DNA of 17,752 nt, from assembly GCA_029977305.1 (NCBI GenBank), contig JAPOLF010000011.1, positions 1-17,752 on the forward strand, read 5' to 3'. This DNA is from a bacterium (GTDB lineage: Bacteria > Chloroflexota > Chloroflexia > Thermomicrobiales > UBA6265). The notes under the pieces are model-generated. The model worked only from the letters and a program-made list of their open reading frames with translations. It was not told the origin of the DNA and did not search any database. This document shows, piece by piece, positions 6,519 through 14,008 of the stretch; position 1 is the stretch's first letter; every line of letters starts with the position of its first letter. Made by a program: the position numbers and the translations under genes.

Positions 6519-7646
6519 ATGATCACCAAGGACGACCCGCTAATCCGTCGCGCCCTTGCGACTGGGCTCTCCCGCCGGGCCGCGTTCGCCGCGATCGGTG
6601 TCGGCGGAGCAGCGATCCTCAGTGCCTTCCAGCCCACTTCCACCGCTGCCAGGCAGCGACGACGCCGAGCATGGCGGTTCAGCACCGTCTTCGGCACTCC
6701 TGGCACGAGGGGCAGAGATTTCGATCTCCCGGCCGCGATCTATGTCCCAGCGGACGACACGACAACCGTGTGGGTCGCAGACACCGGCAACAACCGGATC
6801 TCCGTCTGGAGTCGCCCGAACGTTGACTCGACGGCTTGGCTCGACGTCGCCCATTTCGGCAGCATCGGCAGCGGAGACAGCAACTTTTCCACTCCCGTCT
6901 CAGTGGTGCTCTCCGCGGACAAACTCACCGCTTGGATAGCCGACATGACCAACCACCGCGTCGTGATCTGGAACAGACCCGACCCCGATTCCCGGGAATG
7001 GCAGTACAGCGCCCAGTTCGGCGGCGAAGGCTCAGGGGATGGCAACTTCGCCATGCCGACAGGGGTGTCACTTGCTCCAGACGAACTCACCCTCTGGGTC
7101 GCGGATGCCATGAATCACCGCATCTCCGTCTGGACCCGGCCGACCGACACCTCGACCGAGTGGAGCCCAGTTGCCCGGTTCGGCTCCAACGGCACCGGTG
7201 GCAGCAACTTCAATTTCCCGACTCGTGTCGTCCTCTCGGCCGATACCCTCACCGCGTGGGTGTCAGACTCGTTGAACAGTCGGATCTCGATCTGGAGCAG
7301 GCAGGACGCGCAGTCCACAACCTGGACACCGCTCTCCCGATTCGGGAGAAGTGGTCGTGGCCCGTCGCAGTTTCGATTTCCAGCGGACATCAAAGTCTCC
7401 GCCGACACCCTCACCGCGTGGGTGGTCGACCAAGAAAACCAACGGATCGCCATCTGGACCCGGGCGGATGCAACCTCCACCGAGTGGAGCCCGCACGACC
7501 ATCTCAGATCGACAGGGCGGGGTGAGCAAGGATTCGGCATGCTCACCTCCGTCGCCCTCTCGGCGGACGAGAAGCTCATGTGGGTCGCAGACTCCAACCG
7601 TTCTCGCATCTCGGTGTGGAAAGCCGCCGCGGCACCCGCGAGGTGA
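6519..7646 (+). CDS. Exported six-bladed NHL-type beta-propeller protein 2
   Basis: A 375-residue paralog of the preceding gene. The leader MITKDDPLIRRALATGLSRR has twin arginines at 19-20 (SRRAAF, a good Tat motif) and a hydrophobic Ala/Gly/Ile stretch to about 37, followed by the basic tract RQRRRR (45-50). Six propeller repeats begin at residues 58, 113, 167, 221, 275 and 329, with the core LSAD.LTAWV.D..N.RISIW. Repeats are more diverged from each other than in propeller 1, so it looks older or under less homogenisation. The start at 6519 has AAGAGG 9 bases upstream; a TTG at 6462 was rejected. It lies 194 bp after propeller 1 with a hairpin between, so the two may be transcribed separately. 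The function is unknown, probably extracellular binding. The 165 bp after it hold nothing I can name. Confidence 0.85.
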   Translation: MITKDDPLIRRALATGLSRRAAFAAIGVGGAAILSAFQPTSTAARQRRRRAWRFSTVFGTPGTRGRDFDLPAAIYVPADDTTTVWVADTGNNRISVWSRPNVDSTAWLDVAHFGSIGSGDSNFSTPVSVVLSADKLTAWIADMTNHRVVIWNRPDPDSREWQYSAQFGGEGSGDGNFAMPTGVSLAPDELTLWVADAMNHRISVWTRPTDTSTEWSPVARFGSNGTGGSNFNFPTRVVLSADTLTAWVSDSLNSRISIWSRQDAQSTTWTPLSRFGRSGRGPSQFRFPADIKVSADTLTAWVVDQENQRIAIWTRADATSTEWSPHDHLRSTGRGEQGFGMLTSVALSADEKLMWVADSNRSRISVWKAAAAPAR

Positions 7647-7811
7647 TCCATCGCCTCGGCGAGACCCCCACGTCACTGGAGGACAAGCGGCGAGGCTGGT
7701 GATGGAGAATGCTCCGTTGACCGGGTTCGTTGTCATCTCATGCTTCATGCAGGCGGCCGTCGTATGTCCGACATGCCCCGCGAAACGAACTGCAATCTGC
7801 GCTTCGTGAAA

Positions 7812-8585
7812 CTAGGCCCCGAAGAATCGCCACTGCGGCGTCGTCGGATACCGCGTCCCCAGTCCGCCGTGACTCAACAGCGCCACCAACGCCCGCTCGT
7901 CGCCTGACTCCAGCGTCCGGCGCATCGAGCCCAGCATCCCATCGAGCCGCTCCCGGCTCAGATGCTCGGCATCACACAGCGGCTGTCGCCATTCGCGCCG
8001 ACGCTCCTGTGTCGCTGCCGCCGCCGCATCGAGCAGATCGAGCGCGGGAGTGATCTCCGCCACCGTCGCCGCCTGCGGCACCACCAACAGGTGCGTCACC
8101 AATGGGAGGTCCGTGAAGATCCGCCATGCCCGCCCGAGATCTTCGTTGAACCCGCCCTCCACCTCGCGCAGCGCCTCCAGTCCCTCGACCACCACAGCCT
8201 GCGCATCGGTCGCGTCGGCGCTGTATGCCGTCGGCCGCATCCCGTAGAAATTCCGCAGCAGCCCCCGCGCCACCAGCTCGCCGACGCTCGAGCAATCAAG
8301 CAGCCGCACCGACGTCGTCGTCACCTCATCCGGCCGCACCGGCGTCCGCAGCGCGATCGGCGCGCCGTTCTCGAACCGCGCCGCCACACTCGGCACCACG
8401 ACGTGGGTGGACATCAACAAGGCCGCATCAGGCGTCGGCAGCAGCGCGCACCCCCCCGGTCAGACATCCTCCGCGCGCAACCCGCCCCGCACCACGAGGT
8501 CAACCGCAGTCGAGCTGGTCCACCCCTCGCGGAACGCAACCACCCACGGCAACGTCGCGGCGGTCTCGTCAACAAACAAACGCAT
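7812..8585 (-). pseudogene. Gene interrupted by an in-frame TGA; product resembles MqnA-type binding-fold proteins (tentative)
   Basis: From an ATG at 8585 (GAGGAG 5 bases upstream) the frame is open for 41 codons (MRLFVDETAATLPWVVAF...), meets TGA at 8462-8460, and continues in the same frame for 215 codons to TAG at 7812. Composition and codon bias on both sides of the TGA look like one gene: ...RGGLRAEDV-stop-PGGCALLPTPDAALL... A C-to-T change of a CGA arginine codon explains it; no frameshift is needed, although a G7 run lies just behind. The order of features (DAALL, TTTSVRLL, LLRNFYG) recalls the MqnA/MqnD periplasmic-binding fold of the futalosine menaquinone route, but I would not rely on that. 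It starts 32 bp after pheA and so is probably in the same transcript. It could be a recent pseudogene, a read-through gene or a sequence error. Confidence 0.6.
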
Positions 8586-8617
8586 CACAGCTCCTCACCC
8601 ACCTGACCACGATGACC

Positions 8618-9472
8618 CTACCGGGGAGGGGAGGGCATGATCCGCTCTAACGGGAAGCGCGGATACGACCCGTACACATCCAACGTCAGCGTCTTGCCCT
8701 TCGCCCGTTCCAACGCCCGCGCAATCGCCGGATCCGTCCGGTGCCCCTCGAAATCGACCAGGAACACATACTCGTACAGGCGGTACTTCACCGGCCGACT
8801 CTCGATCTTCACCAGCTGCATTCCCTCTTCCGCGAAGATCGTCAGCACCGCGTGAATCGATCCCGGCACATTCGCGTGCGTCGTGAATCCGATCGACGTC
8901 TTGTCGTCACCGGTCGGCGGCGCATCCTCGTGCGCCAGCACCACGAACCGCGTCATGTTCGACGGATCATCCTGGATGTCCTCCGCGAGAATGACGCCCC
9001 CGTACAACTCCGCCGCTCGCCGCGTCCCGATCGCCGCCTGATGCACATCCCCCGCCCGCAGCACCTCTTCGACTGCAGCTGCCGTCGACAGCGCCGCCAC
9101 CTGCTCCGCATTCGGCAAGTGCGCCTCGATGAATTTCCGGCACTGTCCCAGCGGTTGCGGATGCGACACCAACGTCGTGATCCCCTCGATCGTCGCCCCT
9201 GGAGGCGCGATCAAGAAATGCCGCACCGGCACCACCAGCTCATCTCGGATCTTGAATCCCGGCCCATGGATGATCAGGTCCAGCACCGCGCTGATCGCTC
9301 CCTCGATCGAGTTCTCGACCGGGAGCACCGCCTCGTCAACCTCGCCCCGCTCCAGCGCCGCCGCCGCTGCCGGGAAAGACGGGAACGGCACCAACGCGCC
9401 CCGCTCCCCGGCGTGCTCCAATGCCGCAACTTCGCTGAACGTCCCGAGGGGACCGAGGAATGCCGTCTTCAC
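8618..9472 (-). CDS. pheA: Prephenate dehydratase
   Basis: A 284-residue cytoplasmic enzyme that converts prephenate to phenylpyruvate in phenylalanine synthesis. The catalytic domain (1-180) shows the start VKTAFLGPLGTFSEVAAL, the conserved ENSIEG (53-58), SHPQPLGQC (103-111), and the active-site TRF (174-176). A C-terminal ACT domain (about 193-275) carries the feedback-control motif ESRP (224-227), so inhibition by phenylalanine is expected. No chorismate mutase domain is fused. I start at GTG 9472: GGAGG is 5 bases upstream and the family begins here. The same frame runs further upstream without family likeness. It is divergent from thpR, the two starts being 57 bp apart, and is followed after 32 bp by the interrupted gene. 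Confidence 0.95.
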   Translation of the reverse strand: MKTAFLGPLGTFSEVAALEHAGERGALVPFPSFPAAAAALERGEVDEAVLPVENSIEGAISAVLDLIIHGPGFKIRDELVVPVRHFLIAPPGATIEGITTLVSHPQPLGQCRKFIEAHLPNAEQVAALSTAAAVEEVLRAGDVHQAAIGTRRAAELYGGVILAEDIQDDPSNMTRFVVLAHEDAPPTGDDKTSIGFTTHANVPGSIHAVLTIFAEEGMQLVKIESRPVKYRLYEYVFLVDFEGHRTDPAIARALERAKGKTLTLDVYGSYPRFPLERIMPSPPR

Positions 9473-9517
9473 GGTGGCCTCCGCTGGCGATGCAGGGTGG
9501 ATGCCACCCGACCTCCC

Positions 9518-9523
9518 TATACT
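9518..9523 (+). promoter_or_regulatory. -10 box placed for leaderless transcription of thpR
   Basis: TATACT (one mismatch to TATAAT) is followed by 6 bases and then the ATG at 9530, so the first transcribed base would be at or next to the start codon. No Shine-Dalgarno sequence precedes this ATG, unlike nearly all other genes here. No clear -35 is seen. Confidence 0.55.
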
Positions 9524-9529
9524 ACCGCC

Positions 9530-10225
9530 ATGAGCCCACGCAAACCCCGACCACCCAAAGAGCGCCCCCCGCGCCCCGATGCCGTCGACACCCTCTGGCG
9601 TGTCTTTCTCGCCGTCCCCCTGCCAGAGGAGACGAAGTCCGCCGCTGCCGCTGTCGTCGATGACCTCCGCCCCCTCGGCTGGCCGATGCGCTGGGTGGAT
9701 CCCGCCGGCCTCCACCTCACCCTGCACTTCCTCGGCGAGCAGCCCCGCGAACGCGTCGAGCTCCTCCGCCTCGGTCTCCCGGCCGTCGTCGCCGATCACA
9801 CCGCCTTCGATCTCCGCACCGCGAATCTCGGCTGCTTCCCCTCGGTGCGCCACCCCCGCGTGCTCTGGCTCGGCCTGTACGGTCCGGTCCACCGCCTTGC
9901 AGCACTGCAGACCGCTCTCGGCACCGCCCTTGCCGACTGGGAATGGGACCTCCCCGAGGAGGAATTCCACCCCCACATCACCCTCGGCCGCGTCCGCAAC
10001 GACGACGGCCCCAATGTCCGCGTCCGCGATCTCCCCGCTGCCATGAAAGACCGCCTCGCCGATCCCGCCAACGGGGTCATGGCTGGTCCCCCCACCTCCC
10101 CGGTCCCCGTCGACGAAGTCCACCTCGTGCGCTCCCACCTCAGTCACGAAGGAGCCAGCTACGAGGTGATCAGCCGCTTCCCGCTTCGCCGCGATTCCGC
10201 CTTCGGCGAGGAGCCAACCCCATGA
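9530..10225 (+). CDS. thpR: RNA 2',3'-cyclic phosphodiesterase / 2'-5' RNA ligase family
   Basis: A 231-residue protein of the 2H phosphoesterase superfamily. The two HxT motifs that form the active site are His62-Leu-Thr64 in LHLTLHFLG and His149-Ile-Thr151 in FHPHITLGR. After a basic, proline-rich N-terminus (1-20) the fold begins with WRVFLAVPLPEE, typical of ThpR. Family members open 2',3'-cyclic phosphates on RNA or NAD-related metabolites and can join 2'-5' RNA ends; the in vivo role is unclear. The ATG lies 7 bases behind a TATACT box with no ribosome site, so translation is probably leaderless. The stop overlaps the next start (ATGA), which indicates translational coupling. Confidence 0.88.
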   Translation: MSPRKPRPPKERPPRPDAVDTLWRVFLAVPLPEETKSAAAAVVDDLRPLGWPMRWVDPAGLHLTLHFLGEQPRERVELLRLGLPAVVADHTAFDLRTANLGCFPSVRHPRVLWLGLYGPVHRLAALQTALGTALADWEWDLPEEEFHPHITLGRVRNDDGPNVRVRDLPAAMKDRLADPANGVMAGPPTSPVPVDEVHLVRSHLSHEGASYEVISRFPLRRDSAFGEEPTP

Positions 10226-10746
10226 TCCAGCGCCCGATCGCCATTGCCGTCTGCGCCCCCGGTGAAGCAGCCCCGGAGGTGATCGCCATCGCCGAGGCCA
10301 TCGGGGCCGAGATCGCCCGCGCCGGCTGCGTCGTCGTCACCGGCGGCCTCGGGGGCGCCATGGAAGCAGCCTGCCGGGGTGCCAAGGCGCAGAACGGCAC
10401 CACGATCGGCATCCTCCCCGGCTATGACCATGCCGCCGCCAACCCCTCCGTCGACCACATCATCTGCACCGGCCTCGGGCAGGCGCGCAACACCCTCGTC
10501 GTCGCCACTGCCCACGCGGTGATCGCCGTCGGTGGCGGCGTTGGCACCCTCTCCGAAATCGCCCTCGCCCTGCGCTTGGGCCGTCCCGTCGTCGCCATCG
10601 GCGAATGGGCGGCTGTGTTCATGGAGCAGATCGCCGCCGAGGCGCTCGCCGGTGGCAGCCCCGTCCCCGGCACCCTCTACCTCGCCGAGACCGTTGAGTC
10701 AGCTGTCGAAGCCGCGGTGTCGGCCGCGTCAATTACCACGGAATAG
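10222..10746 (+). CDS. TIGR00725 / LOG-like Rossmann-fold protein
   Basis: A 174-residue cytoplasmic protein of the group related to LOG phosphoribohydrolases ('lysine decarboxylase-like') and to the Rossmann part of DprA. It shows VVVTGGLGGAMEAACRGA (38-55), GILPGYD (about 66-72) and a GGGVGTLSE loop, the counterpart of the PGGxGTxxE nucleotide-binding motif; here the Pro is absent, as in TIGR00725 proteins. The actual substrate is unknown; a nucleotide or nucleoside monophosphate is likely. GAGGAG lies 8 bases before the ATG, which overlaps the thpR stop by 4 bases. The tyrosinase gene starts 41 bp downstream. Confidence 0.8.
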   Translation: MIQRPIAIAVCAPGEAAPEVIAIAEAIGAEIARAGCVVVTGGLGGAMEAACRGAKAQNGTTIGILPGYDHAAANPSVDHIICTGLGQARNTLVVATAHAVIAVGGGVGTLSEIALALRLGRPVVAIGEWAAVFMEQIAAEALAGGSPVPGTLYLAETVESAVEAAVSAASITTE

Positions 10747-10787
10747 AATGGTCATTCGCCGCCAGATTGCTCAGTGAGGAGATCGAC

Positions 10788-11987
10788 ATGAACACCAATC
10801 GCTTCGACGCCTTCACCCGCGCCATGGGTTCACGTGGCACCCGCCGCGCCGCCCTCGGCGGCATCGCCGCCACCGGCGGCCTCGCCCTTCTCGGCAGGGC
10901 CCTCGCCCAAGATGCCGCCACCCCGGATGCCTCGGCCGTCCCGGCCACTCCCGCATCTGGACCGCTTCGCGTCCGCAAGAATGCGGCTAGCCTCACCGCC
11001 GCCGAGAAAGAGGCCTTCACCGACGCCATCCTCGCCCTCAAGGCCAAGCCTTCGCCGTGGATCAACGGGCTCTCCACCTACGACACCTTCGTCCTCTGGC
11101 ACCGCGACGCCTTCAACTGCGACATCATGGCGGCGCATATGGGCCCGGCCTTCCTGCCGTGGCACCGCGTCTTCCTCCACCTCTTCGAACAGCAGCTGCA
11201 GTCGGTCGAGCCCACCGTCAACCTCCCGTACTGGGACTGGACCGTGGACAACACCCCTGAAAGCCCCATCTGGGCCGACGATCTCATGGGCGGCGACGGT
11301 GACCCCAAGGAGCAGAACGCCGTCCTCACCGGGCCGTTCAAGAAGGGCTCATGGGAGATCACCGTGTTCGATTACGCCGACGCCGTCCGCTCCCCGTTCA
11401 TCGTCCGCAGCATGGGCACCGGCTTCATGGCCAAGACGCTCCCCACCGCCGAAGACGTCGAAGCCGCCCTCGCCATCGCCGCCTACGATGCTGCACCCTG
11501 GAACTCCACCGTCGCCACCGGCACCAGCTTCCGCAACCAGCTCGAAGGCTGGCAGGACTGCGTCAGCGAAACCTGTGATCCCGTCTCCGGCATGGGCCCC
11601 AAGTGCGTCGGGCCGCATAACCTCCACAACCGCGTGCACCTCTGGGTCGCCGGAGAATTTCGCTTCGCCAGTCAGGCCGAACCGGAGACCATCGACGGCA
11701 CCCCCGTCCCGGTCGCGATCCCGAGCGCTGACCCCGCCACCGATCTCATGGGCACGATGTCCTTCAACTCCTCGCCCAACGATCCTGCCTTCTTCCTCCA
11801 CCACACCAACATCGATCGCATCTGGACCCAATGGGCAGCCAAGCACGGCAACGTCTACGAACCCACTTCCGGTGCCACCATGGGAATGAATGCCGACGAC
11901 ATGATGTGGCCCTACGCCATGCTCGGCATGCATGTCACCCCGAACATGGCCCTCACCACGGAGGCCTTCGGATACACCTACGAGTAG
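10788..11987 (+). CDS. Tat-exported tyrosinase (type 3 copper oxidase)
   Basis: A 399-residue protein of the tyrosinase/polyphenol oxidase family, which hydroxylates monophenols and oxidises diphenols to quinones, as in melanin formation. Copper site A: His105 (LWHRD), His117 (AAHMG) and His126 (LPWHRVFL). Copper site B: His280 and His284 (HNRVH) and His338 or His339 (DPAFFLHHTNIDRIW). LPYWDWT at 146-152 is also typical. The N-terminus has GTRR (17-20) and an Ala/Gly-rich stretch to ALAQ (38-41), a Tat leader, then a Pro/Ala/Thr linker to about 58, so export in folded, possibly copper-loaded form is expected. No caddie (MelC1-type) gene is visible. GAGGAG is 6 bases before the ATG. The nitrilase gene follows after 16 bp, so they are almost certainly co-transcribed. 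Confidence 0.93.
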   Translation: MNTNRFDAFTRAMGSRGTRRAALGGIAATGGLALLGRALAQDAATPDASAVPATPASGPLRVRKNAASLTAAEKEAFTDAILALKAKPSPWINGLSTYDTFVLWHRDAFNCDIMAAHMGPAFLPWHRVFLHLFEQQLQSVEPTVNLPYWDWTVDNTPESPIWADDLMGGDGDPKEQNAVLTGPFKKGSWEITVFDYADAVRSPFIVRSMGTGFMAKTLPTAEDVEAALAIAAYDAAPWNSTVATGTSFRNQLEGWQDCVSETCDPVSGMGPKCVGPHNLHNRVHLWVAGEFRFASQAEPETIDGTPVPVAIPSADPATDLMGTMSFNSSPNDPAFFLHHTNIDRIWTQWAAKHGNVYEPTSGATMGMNADDMMWPYAMLGMHVTPNMALTTEAFGYTYE

Positions 11988-12003
11988 GTCGGAGGACCGC
12001 CCC

Positions 12004-13815
12004 ATGCCAATCCCCGCGCCCTTCCTCGGTGCCGCCGTCCAGTTCGAACCCACTCTCGGCGACCGCAAGGGCAACTTCCGCACCCTCCTCAAACTCACCG
12101 AGGGTGCGGCCATCGCCGGTGCCAAGCTCATCGTCCTCCCCGAGATGGCAACCACCGGCTACTGCTTCCACGACCGCGCCGAGATCGCTCCCCACGTCGA
12201 ACCGATCCCCGGTCCCACCACCGACGCCTTCACCGCGATCTGCGCCGCTCACGACTGCTGGATCGTCCTCGGCATGCCCGAGGTGCTCGAAGAGAGCGGC
12301 ACCTACTACAACAGCGCCGTCCTCCTCGGCCCCAGCGGCGTCGAAGGGCTCTACCGGAAGACCCACGCCTACATCTCCGACCCCAAATGGGCCAAGGACG
12401 GCGATCTCGGCCTCCCCGTCTTCGACACCCCCCTCGGCCGCATCGGCATCGCCATCTGCATGGACGCCGCCTACCCGGAGACCTTCCGCATCCCTGCTCT
12501 CCGCGGCGCCGATGTCATCGCGTTTCCAACCAATTGGCTGACCGAGAAGGCCCCTTCACCAACCTGGTGGGCTCGTGCCGTTGAGAGCGGCGTTTACGTC
12601 ATCGCCGCCAACCGGTGGGGACTCGAGCGCGGCGTTCAATTCGATGGCGGCTCATGCATCATCGATCCCGACGGCACGATCCTCAATAGCGTCGACGACG
12701 GCGACGCGGTCATCACCGCGACCATCGACCCCGCCCGCGCCCGCACCAAGCGACCCCACCCCGATACGCCCGGCCACCTCCTCGACAGCCGCCGCTATGA
12801 CGCCTACACCACCCTCCCCCTCAACACCTACCTGTGGAACCCCACCGAAATGCACGGCCTCTACGGCCATCGTCCGCTCCCAGACGGCCGCAAATCCCGT
12901 ATCGGCGTCCTCCAGATGGAACCCCACCCTGGCAACGCTGGTGCCAACCTCGCCACCGTCGCCTCGCTCCTCGCCACCAAAGCTGCGCGTGGTCTCGAAC
13001 TCGTCGTGTTGCCCGAGTTCGCCCTCTGCGGCCAACCTGCGACGAAGATGCAGGCCGGCGCATGGGCAGAGCCCATCCCCGGTCCCTCCACCATCGCCCT
13101 CGCCGCCATCGCACAAGCGTCCGACTGCCGCATCGTCGCCGCCATGATCGAGCGCGACGGCCGCCGCCTGTTCAACACCGCCGTCCTCATCGGCCCCAAT
13201 GGTCCCGACGGCGCATGGGGCGTCGAGTCCCGCTACCGCAAACTCCATCTCACCGACAGCGACGCCACATGGGCCACCCCCGGCAACCTCGGTCTCCCCA
13301 CCGTCGACACCCCCCTCGGTCGCATCGGCATGCTGATCGGCTTCGACGCCCTCTTCCCCGAGGCGGCCCGCGTCCTCGCCCTCGATGGTGCCGATCTCAT
13401 CGCCTGCCCATCCATGTGCGCGTATCCCGCCGTCGCCCCGTGGGGCGAGACCGCCATTCCCCAACCCGCATGGATCGAGGCTGGCCCCACCGACGACCAC
13501 TTCCACCTCTGGCGCGAGCGCTCCCGTGAGAACAACACCTACGTCGCCTTCGCCAACACGCCGAAGGCCGGTGGTTGGTCGGGCATCTTCAGCCCCGGCC
13601 CGGAAGACGAACCGCGCAACGACGCCCTCGTTCGCGGCACCGATTTCGACCTCGCCACCACCACCATGGACACCACCGACAGCACGTCCCGCCAAGCCAC
13701 GAACCCGGTCCGCGCCAAGCCGCTGCTCCGGATGCGCCAGCCCATCTGGTATGACCCCCTCCACGTCTCCCCCGAATCGTGGTTGCTCGGGGCCCCTCCG
13801 GAAGACTGGGAGTAG
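12004..13815 (+). CDS. Tandem double nitrilase/carbon-nitrogen hydrolase; second domain lacks the catalytic Cys
   Basis: A 603-residue cytoplasmic protein made of two carbon-nitrogen hydrolase domains (about 6-245 and 298-560). Domain 1 keeps the Glu-Lys-Cys triad: Glu47 in IVLPEMATTGY, Lys119 in YRKTHAY and Cys152 in ICMDAAYPE. It should hydrolyse a nitrile, amide or carbamoyl bond. Domain 2 keeps Glu338 (VVLPEFALCG) and Lys413 (YRKLHL), but the nucleophile position reads IGMLIGFDALFPEAAR, with Gly446 where Cys is expected. It is thus probably non-catalytic unless another cysteine (342, 375, 468, 472) substitutes. Single-domain members have about 260-300 residues. GGAGG lies 8 bases before the ATG. 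It follows the tyrosinase after 16 bp. The substrate is unknown. Confidence 0.9.
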   Translation: MPIPAPFLGAAVQFEPTLGDRKGNFRTLLKLTEGAAIAGAKLIVLPEMATTGYCFHDRAEIAPHVEPIPGPTTDAFTAICAAHDCWIVLGMPEVLEESGTYYNSAVLLGPSGVEGLYRKTHAYISDPKWAKDGDLGLPVFDTPLGRIGIAICMDAAYPETFRIPALRGADVIAFPTNWLTEKAPSPTWWARAVESGVYVIAANRWGLERGVQFDGGSCIIDPDGTILNSVDDGDAVITATIDPARARTKRPHPDTPGHLLDSRRYDAYTTLPLNTYLWNPTEMHGLYGHRPLPDGRKSRIGVLQMEPHPGNAGANLATVASLLATKAARGLELVVLPEFALCGQPATKMQAGAWAEPIPGPSTIALAAIAQASDCRIVAAMIERDGRRLFNTAVLIGPNGPDGAWGVESRYRKLHLTDSDATWATPGNLGLPTVDTPLGRIGMLIGFDALFPEAARVLALDGADLIACPSMCAYPAVAPWGETAIPQPAWIEAGPTDDHFHLWRERSRENNTYVAFANTPKAGGWSGIFSPGPEDEPRNDALVRGTDFDLATTTMDTTDSTSRQATNPVRAKPLLRMRQPIWYDPLHVSPESWLLGAPPEDWE

Positions 13816-13910
13816 GGGATGCTCTCCAGCATCAAGGCCGCTCCCCTTCCGCGTTGGGGGCGTGGAACACCTTGTCCGCCATTGGCGTTTCTGTGCTGAG
13901 AAAGCCAGAC

Positions 13911-13929
13911 GCATCCTCTAGCAGGATGC
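13911..13929 (+). terminator. Small hairpin between the nitrilase and the exported-protein gene
   Basis: GCATCCT-CTAGC-AGGATGC is a perfect 7-bp stem with a 5-base loop, 95 bases after the nitrilase stop and 80 before the next start. No T-run follows, so it may be a weak terminator or a regulatory dyad. The rest of the 193-bp gap shows nothing clear. Confidence 0.35.
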
Positions 13930-14008
13930 ACATTTGCTACCATCGCGTTCACGGACCGATCGCAACGGAACACGAGCCCTTGCACATAACGCGTGAGTGG
14001 AGGAACCC

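Noticed and set aside
8741..9529. Long upstream extension of the thpR frame
   Set aside because: It is antisense to pheA and Arg/His-rich. The ATG at 9530 begins the ThpR-like sequence.
9473..10147. N-terminal extension of pheA to over 500 residues
   Set aside because: The extension is antisense to thpR and has no family likeness. The GTG at 9472 has an ideal ribosome site and matches the family start.
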